Of a DNA stretch of 6,366 nucleotides, positions 1 through 5,154 are shown piece by piece. The stretch's first letter is position 1. Each line of letters starts with the position of its first letter. The position numbers were made by a program, and so were the translations under genes. The notes under the pieces were generated by a model, which was not told the origin of the DNA, did not search any database, and saw only the letters and a program-made list of their open reading frames with translations. The DNA is from Pseudomonadota bacterium (GTDB lineage: Bacteria; Pseudomonadota; Gammaproteobacteria; Burkholderiales; Burkholderiaceae_C), in the NCBI GenBank assembly GCA_021798395.1, contig JAJZHS010000151.1:1-6366 (forward strand), in the 5' to 3' direction.

Positions 1-119
1 CCGCGCTGGGCGCGCACCTGCTGCTGGTGGGGAGCGGCGCGCTGCGCGACGGCGCCGTGCTCGACTACGCCGCGGTTCTTGCCGCGGCGTGGGGCGCGGC
101 CGCGCTGGGCTGCCGCTGA
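1..119 (+). CDS. C-terminal tail of an unidentified, probably membrane-associated protein (5' partial)
   Basis: Reading in the frame that begins at base 3 gives 38 residues without interruption, ending with a TGA at 117-119. The tail reads ALGAHLLLVGSGALRDGAVLDY at first (split here: ALGAHLLLVGSGALRD, then GAVLDYAAVLAAAWGAAALGCR). It is almost entirely hydrophobic or small residues with one short charged patch, which would fit two closely spaced membrane segments or a helical tail. I do not recognise the family, and with so little sequence a chance open frame in G+C-rich DNA is possible. It converges on the leftward transporter gene that ends at 165, leaving 45 bp between the two stop codons. 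Confidence 0.4.
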   Translation, partial: ALGAHLLLVGSGALRDGAVLDYAAVLAAAWGAAALGCR

Positions 120-131
120 ACCGCCGCTGAG

Positions 132-154
132 CCGGCGCCAGGTGCCGGGCGCCG
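132..154. terminator. Weak hairpin between two convergent genes
   Basis: The 45-bp gap between converging stop codons can fold: the 7-base arms at 133-139 and 148-154 (CGGCGCC / GGCGCCG) are exact complements around an 8-nt loop. An alternative fold pairs 132-136 with 144-148. There is no T-run on either strand, so it is not a textbook intrinsic terminator. Short G+C-rich hairpins are common by chance at this base composition. The position between convergent genes is the main argument for a role. Confidence 0.2.
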
Positions 155-164
155 CAGGCGGTGC

Positions 165-1037
165 TCAGGCCGGCGCGATGATGCGCCGACGCAACAGACT
201 GTCGGCCAGGTACAGCGCAATTCCGGCCCAGACCAGCCCGAAACCGAGCGCACGGGTGGAATTGAACGCTTCGTGGTACAGCAGCACGCCGAGCACCAGC
301 AGCAGCGTCGGCGTCAGGTATTGCAGCACGCCCAGCAGCGACAGCGGGATGCGGCGCGCGCCGGCGGCGAACAGCAGCAGCGGAACCGTGGTCACCGGGC
401 CGGCCGCCGCCAGCAGCGCGCGCAGGCTCCAGCCGCCGGAGTCGAAGGCGTTGCTGCCGTGCGCCGAGCACCACGCAAGGTAGGCCAGCGCGAGCGGGAA
501 CATCAGCGCGGTTTCCAGCGCCAGGCCTTCGAGCGAACCCAGCGGCGCGGTCTTGCGCGCCAGGCTGTAGCCGCCGAAGCTTGCTGCCAGGGCCAGCGCG
601 ATCCACGGCACGCGGCCGATCTCGGCGCTCATCCACAGCACGCCGCAGGCGGCCACCGCGATCGCCAGCCACTGCGTCCGGCGCAGCCGCTCGTGCAGCA
701 GCAGGGTGCCCAGCGCGACGTTGAGCAGCGGGTTGATGTAATAGCCCAGGCTGGCCTCGATGACGTGGCCGTTGTTGACCGCCCAGATGTAGGTGCCCCA
801 GTTGCAGGCCAGCAGCACGGCGCTGAGCGCGAAGCGCGCGACCACGCCGCGGTCGACCCTGGCCAGCCAGGCGAAGCGGCGAAGCGCGAGCAGGATCAGC
901 ACGATCAGGCCGAGCGACCAGACCATGCGGTGGGCCAGGATCTGCGGCGCCGGAACGGCTTGCAGCAGCTTGAAATACAACGGGAACAAGCCCCAGAGCG
1001 TGTAGGCGCCGAGGGCGTAGGCGATGCCGGGGTTCAT
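165..1037 (-). CDS. rarD: RarD-type EamA/DMT-superfamily permease (canonical copy)
   Basis: The gene encodes 290 residues, close to the length of Escherichia coli RarD. The protein is highly hydrophobic with about ten predicted membrane helices arranged as two EamA repeats (roughly residues 5-135 and 145-285). Family hallmarks are visible: AYTLWGLFPLYFK near the start (residues 11-23), the stretch N79-W80 followed by IWAVNNGHVIEASLGYYINP (84-103), GPVTTVPLLLF (213-223) and LQYLTPTLL (238-246). RarD proteins are inner-membrane drug/metabolite-transporter superfamily members; E. coli RarD was named for chloramphenicol sensitivity, and its substrate is not established. The ATG at 1037 matches the usual RarD start, but no good ribosome-binding site sits at normal distance: the nearest purine-rich run (GGGAGA, 1066-1061) is 23 nt away. 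It begins 32 bp after the stop of the paralogous gene, so translation may depend on the upstream gene. An open frame continues upstream to 1685, but that part overlaps the paralogue in another frame and is not coding. Confidence 0.9.
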   Translation of the reverse strand: MNPGIAYALGAYTLWGLFPLYFKLLQAVPAPQILAHRMVWSLGLIVLILLALRRFAWLARVDRGVVARFALSAVLLACNWGTYIWAVNNGHVIEASLGYYINPLLNVALGTLLLHERLRRTQWLAIAVAACGVLWMSAEIGRVPWIALALAASFGGYSLARKTAPLGSLEGLALETALMFPLALAYLAWCSAHGSNAFDSGGWSLRALLAAAGPVTTVPLLLFAAGARRIPLSLLGVLQYLTPTLLLVLGVLLYHEAFNSTRALGFGLVWAGIALYLADSLLRRRIIAPA

Positions 1038-1069
1038 GCGCGCGCGCGTCGAGGGGGCAATCTCCCATG

Positions 1070-1939
1070 CTACGGCGCCGCCGGCCTTCGTGCACGGCGC
1101 TCGCCCAGGTACAGCGCAATGCCCAGCCACACCAGCGCGAAGCCGGCGCCGCGGCCGGCGTCGACCTGCTCGCCGTACAGAGCCACGCCGAGCACCAGCA
1201 GAAGCGTCGGGGTGATGTACTGCAGCATGCCGAGCATGGCCAGCGGGATGCGGCGCGCCGCAAGCGCGAACAGCAGCAGCGGCACGGCGGTCAGCGGCCC
1301 GGCCGCGGCGAGCAGCCCGAGCTCGCCCCAGTCCGACGCCGCGAGGGCGTCGGCGTGCGCCGCCAGATAGGCGGCGGCAGGCGGAAACGCCAGCGCCAGC
1401 TCCAGGCTCAGGCCGTCGACGACTCCGAGCGGCGCGGTCTTGCGCAGCACGCCGTAGCCGGCGAAGGTCGCCGCCAGCGCCAGCGCGATCCACGGGGTCG
1501 CGCCCAGCGCGCAGCCCATGCAGACGACACCGGCGGCGGCGCAGGCGATCGCCGCGCCTTGCCGCGGACGCAGCGGCTCGCGCAGCACGGCGCCGGCCAG
1601 CGCGACCGTCAGCAGGGGGTTGATGAAGTAGCCCAGGCTGGCGTCGACGACGTGGCCGTGGGTGAGCGCCCAGACATTGGCCCACCAGTGTGCCACCAGC
1701 AAGGCCGCCGCCGCGCCCAGGTGCGGCAGCGCCGACGGAGTGCGGCGCAGGCGGCCGACGAGGCGCCGGCAGTCGCGCCAGGCGATCGTGCCGAGCACCA
1801 GCGGCAGCGACCAGACGATGCGGTGCGCGAGCAGCTGCAGCGCGGGAACCTGCTGCAGGCGGTGGAAATACAGCGGGTACAAGCCCCAGATCGCGTAGGC
1901 GGCGCAGGCCGACACGATACCGGGCGAAGGGCGTGGCAT
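1070..1939 (-). CDS. Second, diverged RarD-like EamA/DMT-superfamily permease
   Basis: The gene encodes 289 residues with the same two-EamA-repeat, roughly ten-helix layout as the gene that follows it. By eye the two are about half identical and align along nearly their whole length: AYAIWGLYPLYFHRLQQVPA (14-33), HGHVVDASLGYFINPLL (94-110), RKTAPLG (166-172), GPLTAVPLLLF (214-224), RRIPLAMLGMLQYITPTL (229-246). At the RarD signature it departs from canonical members: H84-W85 replaces the N-W pair and ALTHGHVVDAS replaces AVNNGHVIEAS, so its substrate range may differ. The ATG at 1939 is well supported by GGAG at 1952-1949, 9 nt upstream. It lies 73 bp behind ychF on the same strand, with a hairpin in the gap, and 32 bp ahead of the second transporter. 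An operon of the two transporters is likely. Its function is inferred from family only; the transported compound is unknown. Confidence 0.88.
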   Translation of the reverse strand: MPRPSPGIVSACAAYAIWGLYPLYFHRLQQVPALQLLAHRIVWSLPLVLGTIAWRDCRRLVGRLRRTPSALPHLGAAAALLVAHWWANVWALTHGHVVDASLGYFINPLLTVALAGAVLREPLRPRQGAAIACAAAGVVCMGCALGATPWIALALAATFAGYGVLRKTAPLGVVDGLSLELALAFPPAAAYLAAHADALAASDWGELGLLAAAGPLTAVPLLLFALAARRIPLAMLGMLQYITPTLLLVLGVALYGEQVDAGRGAGFALVWLGIALYLGERRARRPAAP

Positions 1940-1954
1940 GGTCGAGGGCTCCGG

Positions 1955-1975
1955 GCCCGCCGCGCAGCGGCGGGC
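1955..1975. repeat. 21-bp perfect hairpin between ychF and the first transporter
   Basis: Bases 1955-1963 (GCCCGCCGC) and 1967-1975 (GCGGCGGGC) are exact complements with a 3-nt loop, GCA on the plus strand. In the minus-strand transcript the stem lies just after the ychF stop and ends two bases before the GGAG ribosome-binding sequence of the next gene (1952-1949). No T-run follows, so it is a poor intrinsic terminator. It could stabilise the ychF message end, modulate entry into the downstream gene, or be a decayed copy of a dispersed repeat. Loop and flank resemble the larger palindrome at 3148-3196. Confidence 0.5.
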
Positions 1976-2012
1976 GAATCCCTTGGGGGCGCCTCGATGT
2001 GAAAAGTTCCGG

Positions 2013-3104
2013 CTAGACGTTGAACAGGAAGTTCAGCACATCGCCGTCGCGCACCACGTAGTCCTTGCCTTCGGCGCGCATGCGGCCGGCTTCCCTGGCG
2101 CCCTGCTCGCCGCCGTACTGGACGAAGTCGTCGAAGGCGATGGTCTGCGCGCGGATGAAGCCGCGCTCGAAGTCGGTATGGATCACCCCGGCGGCCTGCG
2201 GCGCGGTGGCGCCGACCGGGATGGTCCACGCGCGCACCTCCTTGACCCCGGCGGTGAAGTAGGTCTGCAGCCCGAGCAGCGCGTAGCCGGCGCGGATCAG
2301 CCGGTTCAGACCCGGCTCGTCCTGGCCGAGCTCGGCCAGGAAGGCGTGCTTGTCCTCGTCGTCCATGCCGGCGAGCTCGCTTTCGATCTTGGCGCAGATC
2401 GCCACCACCGGCGCGCCTTCGCCCGCGGCGTACGCGCGCAGCCGGTCCAGGTGCGGGTTGTCGTCGAAGCCGTCCTCGAGCACGTTGCCGACGAACATCG
2501 CCGGCTTGGCGGTGATCAGGCACAGCGGCCTGAGCAGCGCGCGCTCGTCGTCGCTGAGCTGCAGGCTGCGCACCGGCCGGCCTTCGTTCAGCGCCGCCTC
2601 GCAGCGCTGCAGCAGCACCACCGTGCGCGCCGCGTCCTTGTCGCCGGCGCGCGATTGCTTGTTCAGCCGCTGCACGGTCTTCTCGACGGTGCCGAGGTCG
2701 GCCAGGCACAGTTCGGTCTGGATCACGCCGATGTCGGCCAGCGGATCGATGCGGCCCGCGACGTGGACCACGTTGGGGTCGTCGAAGCAGCGCACCACGT
2801 TGACGATGGCGTCGGTTTCGCGGATGTGGGCGAGGAACTGGTTGCCCAGGCCTTCGCCCTTCGACGCCCCGGCGACCAGGCCGGCGATGTCGACGAACTC
2901 GACCACCGCCGGCAGCACGCGCTGCGGCTTGACGATGGCGGCCAGCTGCTGCAGCCGCGCATCGGGCACCTCGACCACGCCGACATTGGGCTCGATGGTG
3001 CAGAACGGATAGTTCTCGGCCGGGATCGCCGACTGTGTCAGCGCGTTGAACAGGGTCGACTTGCCGACGTTGGGCAGGCCGACGATGCCGCATTTGAGGC
3101 TCAT
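2013..3104 (-). CDS. ychF: Redox-regulated ribosome-binding ATPase YchF (OLA1 family)
   Basis: The gene encodes 363 residues, the standard length for bacterial YchF. The Obg-like P-loop is GLPNVGKST (9-17); the G3 motif DIAG is at 72-75 followed by LVAGASKGEGLGNQF (76-90). At the base-recognition site the NKxD motif of GTPases is replaced by N207-V-L-E210, the change that makes YchF/OLA1 prefer ATP over GTP. A helical insert precedes it (about 130-200), and the C-terminal TGS domain runs from about 280 (TYFTAGVKEVRAW) to the terminal LNFLFNV. YchF is cytosolic, binds the ribosome, and in E. coli is linked to the oxidative-stress response. The start at 3104 has AAAAGGA (3116-3110) 5 nt upstream and a TACAAT box 38 nt upstream. 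In many proteobacteria ychF lies next to pth, but no pth is seen within this window. The gene is intact and typical; the unusual part is the large palindrome directly behind its promoter. Confidence 0.97.
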   Translation of the reverse strand: MSLKCGIVGLPNVGKSTLFNALTQSAIPAENYPFCTIEPNVGVVEVPDARLQQLAAIVKPQRVLPAVVEFVDIAGLVAGASKGEGLGNQFLAHIRETDAIVNVVRCFDDPNVVHVAGRIDPLADIGVIQTELCLADLGTVEKTVQRLNKQSRAGDKDAARTVVLLQRCEAALNEGRPVRSLQLSDDERALLRPLCLITAKPAMFVGNVLEDGFDDNPHLDRLRAYAAGEGAPVVAICAKIESELAGMDDEDKHAFLAELGQDEPGLNRLIRAGYALLGLQTYFTAGVKEVRAWTIPVGATAPQAAGVIHTDFERGFIRAQTIAFDDFVQYGGEQGAREAGRMRAEGKDYVVRDGDVLNFLFNV

Positions 3105-3142
3105 GAAGGTCCTTTTGAGATCAATCCTCTCTTCGACGGGAG

Positions 3143-3148
3143 ATTGTA
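3143..3148 (-). promoter_or_regulatory. Putative -10 element of the ychF promoter
   Basis: On the minus strand this reads TACAAT, five of six matches to the sigma-70 consensus and one of the few A+T-rich spots in the intergenic region. Transcription would begin near 3136, giving a leader of about 32 nt that contains the ychF ribosome-binding site. At the expected -35 position (about 3166-3171) there is no TTGACA-like sequence. That position lies inside the large palindrome, so the promoter either works without a -35 or depends on a protein bound there. Confidence 0.45.
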
Positions 3149-3196
3149 GTGAGCGCCCCCAGGGCCGGGCGCAGCCCGGCCCTGGGGGCGCTCACT
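3148..3196. repeat. Perfect 49-bp G+C-rich palindrome (23-bp arms, 3-nt loop)
   Basis: Bases 3148-3170 and 3174-3196 are exact reverse complements around the loop GCA (3171-3173). The left arm starts AGTGAGCGCCCCCAGGG and ends CCGGGC; the right arm mirrors it and ends GGGGGCGCTCACT. All 23 pairs match, far more than expected by chance, and U-G wobble pairs could extend the stem. It lies in the divergent region between ychF and the phospholipase-like gene, about 44 bp from the ychF start and 136 bp from the other. No T-run follows on either strand, so it is not a standard terminator. Candidates are a dispersed REP-like or miniature inverted-repeat element, or a large operator. A single copy in the window cannot decide between these. 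Confidence 0.85.
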
Positions 3197-3331
3197 GTGC
3201 GTTTCGCCACGCTCGGAATACGGCATTTGAACCCCGGGTGCAAGGCCCACGGTCGCGGTTCGGCCTCCTAAGATCGCTTCGACGTGGTGCGTTTCGGTAC
3301 CACGCACAACGCTTCGACCAGGGGTCCTGCC
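3197..3331. other. Remaining divergent intergenic region with short direct repeats
   Basis: No gene is seen here. Two exact short direct repeats occur: GTGCGTTTCG at 3197-3206 and 3287-3296, each followed by a CCACGC sequence, and CGCTTCGAC at 3275-3283 and 3310-3318. The segment 3283-3304 can also form a small hairpin (CGTGGT / ACCACG, 10-nt loop). A promoter for the rightward gene should lie here, but I find no convincing -35/-10 pair. The ribosome-binding site of that gene is AGGGG at 3320-3324, 7 nt before the ATG at 3332. Confidence 0.35.
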
Positions 3332-5029
3332 ATGCCAATCCGTCAAGCCGCGTGGGCCGCCCGCGCACTCAGCATCGTCATCGGCTGCGCCGGTCTTCCC
3401 GTCGACGCGTGCGCCGACCCCGCGCCGGCGCCGTCGACCGAGCCGCACAGCCTCGGCTTCGCGTCGCCCGAGCACGCAGCCCTCGGCGGCCGCGTCTATC
3501 TGCGCTTCGGCGACGGCAGCCGGCGGCGCGCCGACCAGGTCGTGCTGCTGCACCGCGCGGCGGCCAATGGCTACGGCGAGAACCTGAGCTACGCCGATCT
3601 GCTCTACCTCGGAGGCGACTTCTACAGCGTGCCGTACGCCGGCGTCGGCCACGGCGCGCACGTCGACTCCGACGCCATCGCGGCGCTGGGCGACGGCGAT
3701 GCGCCTGCGGTCGCGCTCAGGCGCCACCTGCTGACCTTCTCGTACCAGCATTACGTCGACTACCTGCCGCGGTTGCGGGCGATCGAACGCGACCTGCAAG
3801 CGCGCTTCGAACGCGCCGTGCGCCAGCGCAAGCCGTTCGACTACGCGACCGCCGACGACTGCAGGTTCATGCTCGCCACCGACGGCGCCAGCTGCATCAA
3901 GGGCATCGGCGACCTGCTCAACCTGACCCGCTACCTCGGGCTGTACTTCGACATCTCGGTGCGCAACCGCGACCATTTTCACGAGGACGCGCAAACGGCG
4001 TTCCTGGTCGGCCAGAAGCTGGCGCTGGACGCCGCGCTGAATGCGCGCGACGCGCGCGACCTGCGCTACGCCTACCAGATCGCGGGCTTCGCCGGGCATT
4101 ACGGAGGCGACGCGTTCGCCTCCGGCCACGTGCGCACCGACCGCCGACGCATCGAGGCCTACTGCGCCGCGCAGTTCGCGCACTGGGGAATCACCGGCTA
4201 TGCCGCGCAGCTGCTGTCGGGTCTGCTGGTCAAGCACATGCACGACGAGGACAACAGGCTGGGCGTGTTCATCACCGGACGCGACGGCACGCAATGGTTC
4301 GGCGTCGGCGACGACTACCTGCCGACTCCGGCCGGGCAGGCCAGCATCGAGCACGCCGGCGCCGCGCTGCAGCTCGCCGTCGACCAGATCTACGACGCCT
4401 ACGCCGGTCGCGCCACGCTCGACCACCGCAGCTACGTCCGCAGCAGCCTGCGCCGGCTGCAGCAGCAGTTGCCCGACATCGCGCTGACCACCGCCGACTC
4501 CGAGCACAACACGCCGGCGCTGTTCGAGCCGACCGCGACCGGAATGCAATGGAACGACCCGGAGCGCGGCAGCGAGCCGCTGAACTGCTACACCGCGGTC
4601 TGGTACTACGCCGACGCCGTCGGGCGCGCGCAGCTCGACGGCTGGATCGCGGCGCACCCGCCGCGCGCGAGCCAGGCCCGGCGCAGCATCGACGTCGAGG
4701 TGACGCGCGACGCCGGCGTATCCGGGGTGCTTGGATGCGAGTGGTCGAGGCTCGACGAGGGCGACGTGCCGTCCACCGACGGTCATTTCACGCCGCGCGC
4801 GACCGCGCACCTCGAAAGCAGCGGCCGCGGCGCGCGCGGATCGCTGTACTGCATGGTGATGGCTGCCGACCAGCGCGAGCCCGACTGCACGTTCACGGTC
4901 GCGTTCGACAACCCGCTGATCGGGCGCGACCGCGCGACGTTGACCGACCGCGCCGGCTCCTGCCGGGTCGACATCGACCTCAACGGCCGCGGCGACCACT
5001 GGAAGCCGCGCCTGCGGGTCATGCACTGA
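3332..5029 (+). CDS. Exported zinc-dependent phospholipase C-like protein with a separate C-terminal domain
   Basis: The gene encodes 565 residues. The start at 3332 is chosen because AGGGG lies 7 nt upstream and a signal peptide begins there (positively charged residues, a hydrophobic core at about 10-24, and an A-C-A cleavage site at 26-28); an upstream in-frame start at 3284 would bury the signal. The mature region holds LSYADLLYLGGDFY (85-98), then NRDHF (212-216), then H256-YGG-D260-AFASG-H266, and H302-MHD-E306. The H-x3-D-x5-H plus H-x3-E pattern is that of the zinc ligands of Bacillus cereus phospholipase C, where the text is HYLGD...MH; here the gap between H266 and H302 is longer, and I recall this layout from Pseudomonas fluorescens/Legionella PlcC-type enzymes. 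The likely role is phosphodiesterase cleavage of phospholipid headgroups outside the cytoplasm. Residues about 450-565 look beta-rich with cysteines at 469, 507, 519 and 544, and may be a lipid- or membrane-binding module. No chaperone or secretion gene is adjacent. The activity itself is inferred. Confidence 0.68.
   Translation: MPIRQAAWAARALSIVIGCAGLPVDACADPAPAPSTEPHSLGFASPEHAALGGRVYLRFGDGSRRRADQVVLLHRAAANGYGENLSYADLLYLGGDFYSVPYAGVGHGAHVDSDAIAALGDGDAPAVALRRHLLTFSYQHYVDYLPRLRAIERDLQARFERAVRQRKPFDYATADDCRFMLATDGASCIKGIGDLLNLTRYLGLYFDISVRNRDHFHEDAQTAFLVGQKLALDAALNARDARDLRYAYQIAGFAGHYGGDAFASGHVRTDRRRIEAYCAAQFAHWGITGYAAQLLSGLLVKHMHDEDNRLGVFITGRDGTQWFGVGDDYLPTPAGQASIEHAGAALQLAVDQIYDAYAGRATLDHRSYVRSSLRRLQQQLPDIALTTADSEHNTPALFEPTATGMQWNDPERGSEPLNCYTAVWYYADAVGRAQLDGWIAAHPPRASQARRSIDVEVTRDAGVSGVLGCEWSRLDEGDVPSTDGHFTPRATAHLESSGRGARGSLYCMVMAADQREPDCTFTVAFDNPLIGRDRATLTDRAGSCRVDIDLNGRGDHWKPRLRVMH
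4682..5026 (+). other. Putative C-terminal beta-sandwich domain, tentatively aegerolysin/ET79-like
   Basis: This covers residues 451-565 of the phospholipase-like protein. It opens with RSIDVEVTRDAG, has CEW at 469-471, ESSGRGARGSLYC at 495-507, and a hallmark-like FTVAFDNPLIG at 521-531. The order (strand, G/E-W, S-x-G with a second glycine turn, then an aromatic-D-N-P-x-x-G strand) recalls bacterial aegerolysin-type proteins such as the ET79 crystal protein group, which bind membrane lipids. The resemblance is from memory and weak at residue level. The four cysteines could form disulphides in an exported protein. Confidence 0.3.
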
Positions 5030-5066
5030 GCCGGGTCGCACGGCGCGCATGCGGGTTAGACCGGCG

Positions 5067-5096
5067 TTGACCTTGACGCCCGCGCGGGCCGAGAAT
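5067..5096 (+). promoter_or_regulatory. Possible sigma-70 promoter for the substrate-binding protein gene
   Basis: TTGACC (5067-5072) followed after 18 bp by GAGAAT (5091-5096) gives a moderate match to a sigma-70 promoter, 59 bp before the ATG at 5155. The spacer contains a 12-bp perfect palindrome, GCCCGCGCGGGC (5078-5089), which could be an operator but is easily produced by chance in this composition. A second TTGACG begins at 5073 but is too close to the same -10. A small hairpin, GGCGC-TTT-GCGCC (5109-5121), lies in the predicted leader. Confidence 0.3.
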
Positions 5097-5154
5097 CAGC
5101 GGCACGCTGGCGCTTTGCGCCGATCACGCACGCAGACGACGAGGAGATGAGACG

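Noticed and set aside
165..1685. 506-codon reading of the rarD frame
   Set aside because: The extra 216 residues upstream of 1037 overlap the paralogous transporter in another frame and are arginine/alanine-rich; RarD homology begins exactly at the ATG at 1037.
1938..3149. 403-codon plus-strand frame opposite ychF
   Set aside because: It is the antisense of ychF, which is unambiguous; no ribosome-binding site or family motif supports the plus-strand frame.
3148..3196. The large palindrome as an intrinsic terminator
   Set aside because: There is no T-run on either strand and it lies between the divergent starts of two genes, not after a stop codon.
3221..3240. GGTTCAAATGCC on the minus strand, resembling a tRNA T-loop
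   Set aside because: The flanking bases do not form a 5-bp T-stem, and no acceptor, anticodon or D arms can be assembled around it, so it is neither a tRNA nor a clear tRNA remnant.
3101..5050. 649-codon open frame on the minus strand
   Set aside because: It lies wholly opposite the phospholipase-like gene and crosses the intergenic palindrome. Its translation is valine/arginine/alanine-rich low-complexity text with no recognisable motif, as expected for antisense frames in G+C-rich DNA.
3046..5070. 674-codon plus-strand frame overlapping the phospholipase-like gene
   Set aside because: It starts inside ychF, reads through the palindrome and gives a strongly arginine/proline/alanine-biased product; the neighbouring frame from 3332 carries the signal peptide and metal-site motifs.
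5078..5089. 12-bp palindrome GCCCGCGCGGGC as a definite operator
   Set aside because: Short G/C-only palindromes are frequent by chance at this composition; it is only mentioned as part of the possible promoter.
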